A DNA stretch of 64,000 nt, taken from assembly GCA_028564705.1 (NCBI GenBank), contig JAPXFQ010000065.1:2480001-2544000 (forward strand). The letters are read 5' to 3'. The notes under the pieces are model-generated. The model worked only from the letters and a program-made list of their open reading frames with translations. It was not told the origin of the DNA and did not search any database. This DNA comes from Apricaphanius iberus (taxonomy: Eukaryota > Chordata > Actinopteri > Cyprinodontiformes > Aphaniidae). Below are positions 12,345-21,430 of the stretch, in pieces; within the stretch, counting starts at the first letter, position 1; every line of letters begins with the position of its first letter. The position numbers were made by a program, and so were the translations under genes.

Positions 12345-14073
12345 GTGTGTGTGGGTTTTTTCAATCTAATTCACAATTTGTTGTAAAAAACAGAACAAAA
12401 TGAATCCAATTCATTGCATTTTTTTGTGATAGAAGTATCGTATTGGTACTCTGTATCGGCAAGTACTCGGATCCAAGTATCTGTATCGTGTCAGTTTGAA
12501 AAAAGTGGTAGTGTTGCATCCCTACATATATTTTTTACTTCTTTAAAAATATAATTATAGTTTTCTCAATACTTTTTTTCTCTCATAAAATTTGGATCAT
12601 ATGGCAACGTGATTAATATTTACATTCCTTTAAAATAAACTTATCTGAAAGGTATAATTTGTCATACGTTAGATTGTTAACTCATCCAAATATATATATA
12701 TATTTTTTTAGATATACTTTAAAAAAAAAAAGGTTTTTGATAATATCATGTATTATTTCTACTGGAGCCAGAGGCAAAGTCCTGCTGTGTGTGTACATAT
12801 GACAGAGCAGGCAGTGTTACACAGCTCTGCAGTTAAGACAGATTTCAGTATTATTTTAAAACGGAGACAAAATGATTATGTTGTAATAAGCACCATTTGC
12901 ATCTTTTGAGTTATTAGCCCTATTAGCATTGCTTTTGTCTTTAGCTTCCTGTTAGCTGCGGAAGTGGTTCACTGAATAAAAGTAGCCGCTTAAAGGAACT
13001 GCTGATGTATTTCTGTAGAACGTAGTTTATTATCTTACAGCTTCCTTTGACCAAATTTTCCAACATCTCATTAGCTGCGTTTCCATTACAAATATGCGCA
13101 AAACTTTGTTGATATTGTCTAAATGTCAAAAAAACACAAGTTCGCAATTGCGGTGTTTCCATTAAATAAACTTCATTTAAATCACGTTTCCAAGCGATAA
13201 ATGGCGACTGATGTGAACATTTCCAGTAGATATATTCATATTGCAGGCACGGCACTAGCGCTCATTATCAGCCATGAGGAGACGTAGAAGGCTTGTAGAG
13301 GCAATGGAGCGACAAGCCCCTTTTACATGAGAGCAGTCTTGGTAAATGCTCACGTTTCTTTGCCATTTTGAATAGAATATATTAGTTATGCCTTTATCAC
13401 GAACCAAATGCAAAAAAAAAAAAAAAAAAAACTGTCTCTTTGTGTGCCATTTTTTTCCTCCTACTACTACTGTGTAGTAACCATAGACATGTATAAACAT
13501 GTTTGCACGCGTCTATGGTTGTAATATCCGGTTGTTGATCACGTGACTCGTGTGATGCAGAAAGGTGTTTACATTGCTGTATTGTGCAATCTTGATTTTG
13601 ATACGCTCGAAAAACCACCTCATCCAAGCGCAAAACCTTTTTTAGCTAATGTGAGTTTTCCTTTCTAAATTGCCGTGTTTTCATTAGCCGATTTCCGCAA
13701 CTTCCATTTGCGCAATTTCACGGGTAATGGAAACACAGCTGAAAAAAAACTCAAGACTTCTCCCCTGGAAAAACTTCCACACCAAAGAGGAGTTGTTAGC
13801 TCCTCTCAGTGCTCTAATGGTGTATCCTGAAGCGATAATAAACCCAATGTTGTTGGCATAGTATTATAACCTTTGGCTTGTTGCGATCGCATCAATGTGC
13901 AATAAACTGTTTGTTTTTCCTCCTCCAGATATCGGTTCTTCCCCAACACAAGAGGAATATCTGGGTTTGGAGTTCCTCCGACCAGGAGACCAGTTCCCCA
14001 GGAGCCACAAGCAGGAGGCGGAGGAGGAGGACGTTACAACTGGGGTCAAGGCTTCCGCCTCGGGGGAGAATAA
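3748..14073 (+). CDS. derl1: Derlin-1, eight coding exons
   Basis: Join 3748-3900, 7901-8012, 8106-8170, 9286-9312, 11371-11466, 11583-11635, 11721-11831, 13929-14073 gives 762 nt, 253 residues plus stop, close to human Derlin-1 (251). Every junction is GT-AG and the reading frame is continuous. The N terminus [12 protein letters not shown] and the loop-1 Trp-Arg pair (residues 53-54) are characteristic of Derlin-1. Derlins are rhomboid pseudoproteases of the ER membrane that help retrotranslocate misfolded proteins during ERAD. Residues from about 15 to 200 are largely hydrophobic membrane segments. The C-terminal tail is Gly-rich and ends [11 protein letters not shown], the SHP-type motif through which Derlin-1 binds p97/VCP. 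Its neighbour zhx2 converges on it from the other strand, as in human. Identity is very secure. Confidence 0.97.
4193..4273. repeat. Perfect 35-bp hairpin in derl1 intron 1
   Basis: Arms 4193-4227 and 4239-4273 are exact reverse complements around an 11-nt loop. The motif TTTGGAAGGTCT lies outside each arm. The right arm runs into AACCATGACCTGGATGA, which I recall from a dispersed foldback repeat of fish. Confidence 0.9.
5096..7455 (+). mobile_element. RTE/Rex3-like LINE, 5'-truncated, recent
   Basis: Insertion in derl1 intron 1, flanked by the exact 12-bp duplication TAGTGGGGGGAT (5084-5095 and 7456-7467). It keeps the end of the endonuclease and the full reverse transcriptase, has almost no 3' UTR and ends in (GATG)n-like tandem repeats, a feature described for Rex3 elements. 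It has the same orientation as derl1. Confidence 0.9.
5108..7432 (+). CDS. RTE-type endonuclease (C-terminal end) and reverse transcriptase
   Basis: 774 uninterrupted codons. Residues 1-45 are the end of the apurinic-type endonuclease ([12 protein letters not shown], then STDH at 40-43). A linker follows, then the reverse transcriptase with [34 protein letters not shown] and the catalytic FADD at 513-516. The C-terminal domain contains [10 protein letters not shown] and GRPRTRW. The enzyme copies the element's RNA at a nicked target. The missing endonuclease N terminus makes this copy dead, but its intact frame implies a recently active source. A decayed relative lies at 54868-57740. Confidence 0.9.
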   Translation: MCTWHQDTLGRGSMIDLVVVSSDLRPHVLDTRVKRGAELSTDHYLVVSRLRWWGKTPDRPGRPKRVVRVCWERLAESPVRRGFNSHLRQDFKHVPGEAGDIESEWAMFRASIVEAADRSCGRKVVGACRGGNPRTRWWTPAVRDAVKLKKESYRAFLACGTPEAADRYRQAKRSAARMVAEAKTRAWEEFGETMENDFRMASKRFWSTIRRLRGGKRSAANTVYSGGGVLLTSTRDVLGRWMEYFEDLLNPTDTPSCLEAESGDSGTDSPISGAEVAEVVKKLLGGKAPGVDEIRPEFLKALDVVGLCWLTRLCNIAWTSGAVPLDWQTGVVVPLFKKGDHRVCSNYRGITLLSLPGKVYSGVLERRVRRIVEPRIQEEQCGFRPGRGTLDQLYTLGRVLEGAWEFAQPVYMCFVDLEKAFDRVPRGVLWGVLREYGVPGPLIRAVRSLYDRCQSLVRIAGSKSDSFPVRVGLRQGCPLSPILFITFMDRISRCSQGVEGIRFGDLRIGSLLFADDVVLLASSERDLQLSLERFAAECEAAGMRISTSKSETMVLSRKRVGCSLRVGDEVLPQVEEFRYLGVLFTNEGKMEREIDGRIGRASAVMRALYRSVVVKRELSRKAKLSIYRSIYVPTLIYGHERWVVTERTRSRIQAAEMSFLRRVAGLSLRDRVRSSVIRRELRVEPLLLHIERSQLRWLGHLVRMPPGRLPGEVFRACPTGRRPRGRPRTRWRDYVSQLAWERLGIPPEELAQVAGERQVWVSLLRLLPPRPDPG
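7901..8012 (+). CDS. derl1: derl1 coding exon 2
   Basis: Acceptor ttcgtttcag, donor gtgagg; 112 nt ending in phase 1. It encodes [12 protein letters not shown] through SRLET, which contains the conserved Trp-Arg motif of the first lumenal loop. Confidence 0.96.
8106..8170 (+). CDS. derl1: derl1 coding exon 3
   Basis: Acceptor aacccctcag, donor gtatcc; 65 nt completing the split Gly codon and ending in phase 0 after WICIV. It lies only 93 nt after exon 2. Confidence 0.95.
8171..9285 (+). other. derl1: derl1 intron 3 with repeat remnants
   Basis: 8195-8300 resembles a dispersed fish repeat (CATTTATAAAGCAC). 8345-8675 is a hAT-type non-autonomous element. The rest has no recognised feature up to the microexon. 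Confidence 0.5.
8345..8675. mobile_element. hAT-like non-autonomous element, copy A
   Basis: Ends TAGGGGGATG and TTACATCCCTA, with the internal motif GGTTGATCCACTGGAAC. That motif and the ends recur at 52650-53072. No target duplication was confirmed. Confidence 0.5.
9286..9312 (+). CDS. derl1: derl1 microexon (27 nt)
   Basis: Acceptor ggtgtctctag, donor gtaagc. The 27 nt encode ITGLLMDMR (residues 111-119), matching ITGLAMDMQ at the same place in human Derlin-1. Without it exons 3 and 5 would still join in frame but nine conserved membrane residues would be lost. Confidence 0.9.
9440..11225. mobile_element. Tc1-like and hAT-like remnants in derl1 intron 4
   Basis: 9452-9550 (AAAAGTATTCACACCCCATG) and 11140-11225 resemble the ends of fish Tc1 elements. 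10700-10900 resembles their internal part on the opposite strand. 9567-10285 contains TATCGGCCGATA-type sequence typical of hAT-derived repeats, apparently nested inside. Confidence 0.5.
11371..11466 (+). CDS. derl1: derl1 coding exon 5
   Basis: Acceptor ccgttttcag, donor gtacga; 96 nt in phase 0. It encodes [16 protein letters not shown] through FWFGTRFK (residues 120-151), nearly identical to mammalian Derlin-1. Confidence 0.96.
11583..11635 (+). CDS. derl1: derl1 coding exon 6
   Basis: Acceptor tctgtttgcag, donor gtaagt; 53 nt ending in phase 2. It encodes [17 protein letters not shown], a hydrophobic membrane segment. Confidence 0.95.
11721..11831 (+). CDS. derl1: derl1 coding exon 7
   Basis: Acceptor ttttttgtag, donor gtgagt; 111 nt. 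It encodes [19 protein letters not shown] through LLSTPDF, the last membrane segment and the start of the cytosolic tail. It carries the conserved GNLVGH motif. Confidence 0.96.
12045..12524 (+). mobile_element. hAT-like MITE with 8-bp target duplication, copy 1
   Basis: Terminal inverted repeats TAGGGATGCA and TGCATCCCTA. Flanks AATATATT (12037-12044) and CATATATT (12525-12532) match at 7 of 8 positions. It contains a large TA/TG microsatellite and no coding sequence. Related copies are at 27210-27525 and, as fragments, near 20094, 21700 and 53080. Confidence 0.8.
12213..12354. repeat. TA/TATG/TG compound microsatellite
   Basis: About 140 nt of alternating TA, TATG and TG units inside the MITE. 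Confidence 0.9.
13074..13739. mobile_element. DNA transposon remnant with inverted ends
   Basis: Left end GCTGCGTTTCCATTAC and right end GTAATGGAAACACAGC are imperfect inverted repeats. Flanks TTA and TGA would fit a degraded 3-bp target site of PIF/Harbinger type, but this is weak. A poly(A) run lies at 13410-13431. No transposase was seen. It lies in derl1 intron 7. Confidence 0.55.
13929..14073 (+). CDS. derl1: derl1 last coding exon
   Basis: Acceptor cctcctccag; 145 nt ending at the TAA at 14071. It encodes the Arg/Gly/Pro-rich cytosolic tail with a six-Gly run and the terminal p97-binding motif [11 protein letters not shown]. Confidence 0.95.
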
Positions 14074-14840
14074 GGACGACTCCCTCTGCTCCCACTAACA
14101 AACAGCTGAGCAGTTTGTTTTTTCTGGTTAAAATTCACGCTTCCTCACAATTTTCTGTTTGAGAGAGAGAAAAGAAAAACGACAACTCAGATTTAATTCA
14201 CGTGGGTCTGTTTGGTTATAAGAAGCTTCAGGATGAAATCGGAGGACGTGTGCGTTTTAACCAGAGCTGCTCTGTGCTGCAGGACTCAGACTCTTGCTGT
14301 AGGGCTCTGTTCAGCCGTTTTTTTTTACTACTGCACACGTGCAGAAAGGCAGAACAAAACAGCTTCTTCTCTGTGATGATTCACAATCCCTTCCCTCTGA
14401 TTTCCGTCTTTCCTGTCCCCTTCCACCGTTTTTCTCCAACGGCCTGCCACCGGACTGTCGAGATGAGGGATGCTGCAGCTGCACACCAGCACCGGTTGAT
14501 TCGGACTCCCCCCAGCCCCCCTCCCACCCGTGATGCCATATCAGATTACATCGTAATTATCAATGCGCTGCCAAGTGCGCCATCAGCCTTCCTCCAGCAG
14601 AAGAAGAGTACAGCTATTTACATTGTGTAAATCCCAGCTCTGAAAATCACAAAGTGTAAAATATTTTCAGGCTTTGGGGCATAGAGCTGAAAACTTTCTG
14701 TCATGAGACGATTTAAAAGAGATGAAAATGAGTTGTTCCTATTGTAAATACAGCTGTTTATTGAGAAGATGAGTCTGCGTGTGTTTGGTTTTTAATGCCG
14801 TATTAATGCTTTGTTAAAATAAACTATTAGAATATGTATG
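14074..14840 (+). other. derl1: derl1 3' untranslated region (probable extent)
   Basis: Sequence after the derl1 stop without obvious repeats. An AATAAA poly(A) signal lies at 14818-14823, giving a 3' UTR of roughly 770 nt. Open frames inside it have no recognisable product and are read as UTR. The end point is inferred from the signal only. Confidence 0.6.
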
Positions 14841-16084
14841 GAAGGAATGGTTTTTATTTTCTGGTTTCACTGCTCAGTGATTTAAGAAGTGCTCATTTTC
14901 TCCTCTGAAAGAGAAAGACCTGACATTTATCTTTCCCTGTCATTTTAGAACGCTGCATTTATGTGGGCAGATTTAGTGTTGTATCAATATATTATGAAGA
15001 TGTTCTTTGTTGGGTCGTGTCAAAGAAGGAAACTCATATTACCCAGCAACACCTAGACTTCTAGCTAGACCGGATCGAACTTGGGCTCCGCGTTCCCAGT
15101 GAGATGCAGTTTTATTTATTATGCCTAACATGGCTCTTTGCCCAGTGTGGCATCTTTTTTTGGTAGGGGGGCAGCACAAGACAAGACATTCGTAAAACAA
15201 ATCTGTTCAAATTTACTCTGTGGTTAACACAACCTCATCGTCAATTGCAGTTGATGAGCAACATTTTTACTCCAAGGAATACCAAAAAAGGAGGTGTTGG
15301 ATGAGATTTGTGCATTATAAAATTTTTATTAATTCCCCAAAATTTTGAGGCTCCTTTAACCATCATTATGTTGGCGTCTATTGGGATTATAAATTATTTT
15401 TCAGCTCTTACAGCGTTATGAGATTTAGAAGAGTCTTGACCCCCCTGTTCTCAGGGCCCATGTCTTGCATATTTTAGATATTTTACTGCCAACACACAAG
15501 AGGAATAGATTATTAGCAGTAGTATGCAGGAGTTGAAAGCATTTTCAGGTTATGCCGTTATCTGGATCAGGTGAGGTGGAACAGGGACTCTCGAGGACCA
15601 GAATTGAGAATCTCTAGAAGTAGGCGGTTGCCCATCATGTTAATAATCCACTCGAAGCTCCCAGCAGAGATTCGTACCTCATTTCCAAGATTGGCACAGA
15701 TCGGCTTGTTCCACCTCTCCTGACAGACGGGGAGGGTCGGAATGTGGATAAACCCGTAAACCAAGAGTTCTGCATTTTTAACTCGGCTCTTTAACCTCTA
15801 CAAATTTATAAACCAACAAGTATTGTGTAGTTAGATTTCAAAGCACTAAAAAGTGGGGCACATATTTTTAGTCAATCCGATTAAGTTAAATAAATTGAAG
15901 TTGTTTAAATATCTTTGCATTTCACTGTTAGCAGAAAGTAATCCTAATATATTCAAATCAATATCCAGCAATCTAAGATCTGGACTTTAAATGTGTCATC
16001 AGTAAATCTGCACCCTTATTTGCTCTTCTGCTTATTTAAAAAAAGAGAAAAAAAAAGTCAAATTTTCTTTTTGAGAATACCGCA
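14841..16084. other. No gene seen between derl1 and the minus-strand 3' end
   Basis: Moderately AT-rich sequence without recognised repeats, coding frames or RNA genes. Confidence 0.5.
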
Positions 16085-17389
16085 GCATTTGCAGACAACT
16101 GTTTTTATTGAATTGCATCAGACTTAAAAGGTAGAAAATGAAAATGCAAGCAGTAATCCTGTACACGTCAAGGAACTGTCGAGTACTTGAGAGTGCGAAC
16201 CTAAAGCAGCAGGAAAGCAACATGCATTCAGCATACAGCCGTACATCTGCTGACGTTAAATCAAAACTCCCTTTCTGGGTCTGAAAAAAAAACCACAAAA
16301 AAAAAAACCTAGTGATTTCATTCATGTAGAAACTGGTTAAATGACTTCAAAATGAATTAAACAGAAAATACTTGAAAATGATGACAGCTTTTGACTGCCG
16401 TGACATTCCAACCGCCTTTTTACTGCTAGTTTTTGTTTTTCCGACATTCGTCAACCTGCGTTTTGAGTGTGAACAGAAAGAAGAGGGAATTTAATCCCAC
16501 CTTGAATCTAAAGCTAAGAAGCCTAGATAGAAAACAGGATGCATTCACAGCCGAACAAGACGTATAAATGAAAAGGCTCAGATAAAGGTGCTCAGGTTAT
16601 GTAGAGTGCATGAAGCATTTTCACACAGATGCGTTCGCGCACACAAAAAAAAGGCTTTTGGTAGGTTCAGCCAAGATTTACAACACAGAACCGTGAAGCT
16701 GAAATCATAGCCCACTCTGCTCCCTTTTTTTTTTTTTTTTAACAAAGTAGACAAGAAACAACAGGTATGAGCTGGAAAGGCAGCATGGTGTCCAACAGAC
16801 CCTGCATTCTCCGGGATTTATCAGTTCTTTGTACTTTGTGTTCCACTTCGGCTGAAAAGATGCCTAAGCAAGCTGCAGATAGGTTTGTTCAAGTATTTGC
16901 ACCATTGCTGCTAACCGGTGTGCGCGCTCACTGCGTTCGTTTCCTCAGCTGCACGCGCTCCTCCACTCCACTCGCCCGTTTTGCACGTCTGAATCAGCAC
17001 TGCATCACCGCAAAGGCATCTATCTGAAAGCAGCCTGGTACGAGAACATCTACCATGACGACGAGAAAAAATAATATGCAAGTGCCATTGAAATCTGCTC
17101 GTAATGAGCAAAATGCATCTTTTTTTTTTCTTTAAAAGGAGCTATCCAGCAAATAGACTATAATACATTTTGATCTTATTACAGCAACCAAAAACATTCC
17201 AGGTTTTGGGAGAACATTCATTCATCATGAAAAGAAAAAGAAAATGCTTGCTGCCCTGAGCCTGAACAGACCGCTAACTCTGTATGACACAGAAAATTTA
17301 CAGAAATATAACAACAACAAAAAAATCTGTAGTGGGAGTTCTGCATCAAGTCCAGCTTTGGCACTCCTCTCCATGTCAACGTCTGTTCT
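16085..17389 (-). other. Unique sequence, possible 3' UTR on the minus strand
   Basis: Sequence without recognisable repeats following the possible last exon at 17390-17528. AATAAA on the minus strand (from TTTATT near 16104-16109) would end a transcript near 16085. No open frame here looks coding. Confidence 0.3.
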
Positions 17390-17528
17390 TCACATCAGCG
17401 CTTTCACAATGAAACCCCAACCATCCCCGGCGCTATGTGGTGACATCACAGACACGCCGTGTATCTGATCGGTCGTCTTGACATGTCTCACGGTGGCTGG
17501 TGAATCGGCATTCAAACGTTTACTTCTC
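17390..17528 (-). CDS. Possible alternative last exon of zhx2
   Basis: A strong minus-strand acceptor (ctgtcttcctgtctag) precedes an open frame RSKRLNADSPATVRHVKTT... ending FIVKALM at TGA 17390-17392. Its phase fits the phase-2 donor of zhx2 exon 9, replacing the usual last exon. It lies 4.6 kb beyond that exon, but 3.15 kb of the gap is a later hAT insertion. A minus-strand poly(A) signal lies about 1.3 kb further on. I do not recognise the peptide; a phase match occurs one time in three by chance. It could also be the last exon of an unrelated gene. Confidence 0.35.
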
Positions 17529-18457
17529 CTAGACAGGAAGACAGAAAAGGATTTTTTGATATTTACCAACATTTTTCTGACATTTTAAAATCCGAACTTT
17601 CTTCTTTTGTTTATGGTCTTATTTATACAGATAAAACTTCTTTGCCCTTACGTGACCATAATTATCTGCTTTTGTCTGCACATTTGATACTAATGGTGGT
17701 GTGTGCCATCTTTTTGAAGGACCAATCAGACGTAATAATATACTAGTAGCGTCCTGGATGGCTGTAGAGCCGCAGCTGTGCCCTCTCAAAGAAACAGTTC
17801 AGCGGTTAATTTAAGCCAAGTCACAATCTGTTCCTGCCACCCATTTATTTTCTACAATTTGTCCTGTCAGGAGTCACAGAGCGCTGGAACGTCTCCCAGC
17901 ATGCACGGAGGAAAAAGCTTGGCAACACGGCACCAGATTCAGCAACAACTTTGCTTCTTGGGAACTGCAGATGGGATAAAAACTGAGGCCAAATGAAGCA
18001 GAAAACTAATAGTTTGGTTTAAAAAGTGAATCATATTTAAATGAACTGTTTCTTGTCATCATCCCTGGGAGCCTGTAAGGACAAGGAGGGTTAGACCATG
18101 GGTGGATATTATTTGTTGATTAGCAATAATCTTCAAATGATCCCAAATTTTCACACTAAAGTCCTCTGCTTGAGCGGATCTACAGTGTTTTGCTAAAATT
18201 TTCACACATCATAAATTTTCCATATATTCTTAGTCTTGTAACAACCACAAACTTTGAAGTATGGGAATACATAATTGTGAACTGTAAAGGAAATATTGTT
18301 TCCAGCATTCATAAAAATAAGAATCTGAAAGGGTGGAAAGTCAAATAAAACACATTTGTAACCAACTTCCCTCAGAAATCGCCTAATATGCAAACTAAGC
18401 CGACTTGAATGCAATTTAAAATGACTATAAAATCCAGCTGTTCTGTGAGGAGATTAG
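17529..18457. other. No gene seen
   Basis: A Tc1-end-like fragment may lie at 18186-18370 (TTTTGCTAAAATTTTCACAC). Otherwise nothing was recognised. Confidence 0.4.
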
Positions 18458-18643
18458 GGTGAATGTAGGGCTGAAACGATTCGTCGAGTTACTTGATTCC
18501 AAAAACTCGGCCTCGAAGCCTCCTTAAATGCCTATGTCATGGACTATATGCGCAGGTATCTAGTTCCACATGGATCATTGTTTTGAAGAACCTGTGCGAA
18601 GAACACCACTAGCGCGTGAAACATTTAGAATTTAGTTGGCGCG

Positions 18644-18727
18644 ATGGCGGAGAGTAAAGATGCCCATAAACGGCAGAAAATGTGCAAAGTTTGGGATCGT
18701 TACATTCTAAAAAAAGAAGAGAAGTTC
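18644..18727 (+). CDS. Probable first exon of hAT transposase (BED-finger start)
   Basis: 28 codons from ATG, containing CKVWDRYILKKEEKF, followed by a consensus donor gtaagt in phase 0. The Val-Trp-x-x-Tyr/Phe pattern is how BED zinc fingers of hAT transposases begin. No later transposase exons were recognised, so the gene is broken or replaced by nested insertions. Confidence 0.5.
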
Positions 18728-18852
18728 GTAAGTTCGTTATAGTTTATTTATTAAAACTTCAACAACCATTTATTTTAGCTTGCATAACTGAAAAGGGTGC
18801 ATCTAACATGGGGGGAAAAAAAAAATCACATTAATAAGTAGCATAAACTCAC

Positions 18853-19225
18853 CATCTTGCCACAAAACAGCAGATACGTCACTCCATGCTTTATCCTTCT
18901 TGACATTGTCTTTATAAAAAGTGTGATTAGGGTCAAACAGGATTGAGTGCTTCTCCACTTTAATTATCAACTGGTCGTCGTCATTGATGAAACAAAAATG
19001 AGACTCTACATCGAGTCGCACAGGTAGTGACCTTTTTTTAAGTAAACCGGAAAGCAGCACGTTTCTTTTATTTTGAAATTTCAGAATACCGAGCTTTCTG
19101 ATTTCCTGTCTTCCACTATCCATAATGACGAAAGGTACACATTTCAGAGGCATACCGCATAGAAAATAGGACCGCCGCGTATATTTAGAAAAGTGCTGAG
19201 ACATGACGCTCCTGTGACGGGGCAA
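18853..19225 (-). CDS. MADF-like (Myb/SANT-type) DNA-binding exon
   Basis: An open frame of 124 codons on the minus strand; a shorter start at MDSGRQE is also possible. The segment LIIKVEKHSILFDPNHTFYKDNVKKDKAWSD, described here only as residues near the end, fits the MADF domain: paired Trp/aromatic positions, the F/YD-P-x-H-x-x-YKD motif and K-x-x-AW. A donor gtgagt follows in phase 1 at 18852, so it is the first exon of a spliced gene. MADF proteins accompany several DNA transposons. The next exon was not found. Confidence 0.55.
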
Positions 19226-20093
19226 ACTCGTGCCGCTTTCGGCTTCGGTGGAAAGGATTATATTGATTACAGCGATGGCTAACAGCTGCGTATGACGTGC
19301 TGCTGATGCGTCAGGTGGAAAGGAGGGGTTAGCCTATATTGATGTTCGCTAATTTTAAATACAGATACTAACGAATCTTTAGAAAAACTCCCGCCAAAGT
19401 TTAGATCTGTGTTTTCTCCGTTTTCAGTCTGTGCATGTGGACAGATAAAAACAGAGTTTTAAGTGCCTTAATGTCACCATCTGTGACTAAATGCACTCCA
19501 ACATCACTTGTGCGCATACTTGCCAACCCTCCTGATTTTCCTGGGAGAGTCCCGAATTCCAGTGCCCCTCCAGAAAGTCTCCCCGTGGCAACTATTCTGA
19601 ATTTCTCCAGATACATGACGGCATTGCCCATCATGTACACTCCCTGTTTCTTATGTGAGAGGGATTGAGAATAAAACATGTTTCATTTGCGTTTTGCCAG
19701 GGGCTATGGGGTACAGTTTGCTCATTCTGGACATGAAAGTCCTTCACCTGTTGTCGAAATTCACCAATTTGCTTCCAAAATGGGTCACAATCAGCTGTAA
19801 TTGGCGAAGCATGCCGCAGCAGACAGCCTCAAGTTCTCAGAACAGTCTTTTATGTGACTGAAAAGAGCTGTAGTTTCAATTACTTTTTAAATCCTCTTGA
19901 TGTTATTTGAGTTACTTTGAGCCCGAGTGCGCAGCTGATCGTGCTTTAGGTAAGGCAGAAAACTAAGTTACAGAGTCAAAATCAGCAGACTCAATGCTGC
20001 GCTGTGATCAAAGTAAAAAATATATAAAAATACCTTTTCACACTCTCCTGACACAGAGACTCCCATCAGTGTTAAGAATTATTAATAAGTAAC

Positions 20094-20436
20094 TAGGGAT
20101 GCAACAATACTACTTTTTTCAAACCGATACAATACAGATAGTTGGATTTAAGTACTTGCCGATACAGAGTACCAATACAGATACCTCTACTACACACAAA
20201 AAATGCAATAAATTGGAAGACAGGTTTTATTTTCTTCTCTGTTTGTTAAAACAAATGATGGCGAATTAGATAAAAAATAAAATATTGATAAAAATGACCA
20301 TAAAAATAAAATTTCAAGTGAAAAATAAAAGTTTTTGGTGAAATTATTGCAGAGTTTCCACATTTTTAGTATCTGTTCATGGCATCAGTTAACTTTAACC
20401 AATACTGATACAGTTCATAAGGACAATATCGTATGG
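20094..20436 (-). mobile_element. TAGGGATGCA MITE, truncated copy
   Basis: Begins TAGGGATGCAACAATACT and follows the reverse complement of the MITE at 12045-12524, but stops near 20436 without the second terminal repeat. It is nested in the hAT element. Confidence 0.65.
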
Positions 20437-20543
20437 GGCGCCAAGTGTAAAATGTTCGTTATTTAGTAGAAATGCACTTTTTTGAACATTTAGCTTAATT
20501 TTTCCACATTTAGCACACTTTCATACATTTAGGAAGAAAATGT

Positions 20544-20992
20544 TTCTAAAATTCAACATTTACCAGCATATTTACATTTTAAAAATCTAAATTCTAAATA
20601 TTATTTCGAAATGTAACATGTTAAATCTAAATGTTAAATCTAAATGTTAAACTTAAATGTTAAATCTAAATGTTAAATCCAATGTTCTAATGAACATGTC
20701 CAATGTTTTAAATGTTGCTAACATTTAGATTTAGATTTAACATTTAGATTTAACATTTAGATATAACATTTAGATTTAATATTTAGATTTAGTTTTAACA
20801 TTTAGATTTAACATTTAGTTTTAACATTTAGTTTTAACATTTAGATTTAACATTTAGTTTTAACATTTAGTTTTAACATTTAGATTTAACATTTAGATTT
20901 AACATTTAGATTTAACATGTTACATTTCGAAATAATATTTAGAATTTAGATTTTTAAAATGTAAATATGCTGGTAAATGTTGAATTTTAGAA
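20544..20992. repeat. Foldback element with perfect 108-bp arms
   Basis: Arms 20544-20651 and 20885-20992 are exact reverse complements. Between them lies a tandem array of 12-bp units (consensus AACATTTAGATT) that is itself partly self-complementary, so nearly the whole 449 nt can fold into one hairpin. Confidence 0.9.
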
Positions 20993-21342
20993 TTTCTGAG
21001 CAGGGGCGTATCCAGGAGGTGAATAAAGAGGGGCTAAAAGGGGCCAAGGCGGTTCTGGGACTGTAGCACCAAAATAGGAGCAGAGGTGTTTTTCTAGTGG
21101 GGACCCAAGCTGGGCTGGTCACATTTTAGAGTTTTCAACTGTTAAAATGGCATTTAATGTAATTTTATTTTGCTAAGGTTTATGTGACAATGTAGTCTCA
21201 AACTCTGCTTGCTTTTCAAACAATTTAAGTGATTGGCGAAAAATAAAAATAAAATCATAAAAACAATGCAGCTTTTCACAAAAAAACTGTATGGACTGTT
21301 TAGTTTGTTAACTTACATTATTGCTGTTGACCGTTATTTTGT

Positions 21343-21430
21343 CAAATAAATAAATAAATACTGTAATATTACTGTATAAATAAATACTGTAATACTGTAT
21401 AAATAATACTGTAATAAATAAATAAATACT
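21343..21430. repeat. AAAT/ACTGTAAT minisatellite
   Basis: Tandem AAAT units alternate with ACTGTAATA-type units. Confidence 0.7.

Noticed and set aside
13864..14162. Overlapping frames on both strands around derl1 exon 8
   Set aside because: The derl1 frame is fixed by phase and homology; the others are shadows.
16720..16740. Long poly(T) run as a terminator or retrocopy tail
   Set aside because: No associated retrocopy or Pol III gene is visible; simple homopolymers are common here.
20650..20890. Short regularly repeated units resembling a CRISPR array
   Set aside because: Units are 12-bp direct repeats without spacers, inside an inverted repeat in a vertebrate genome.
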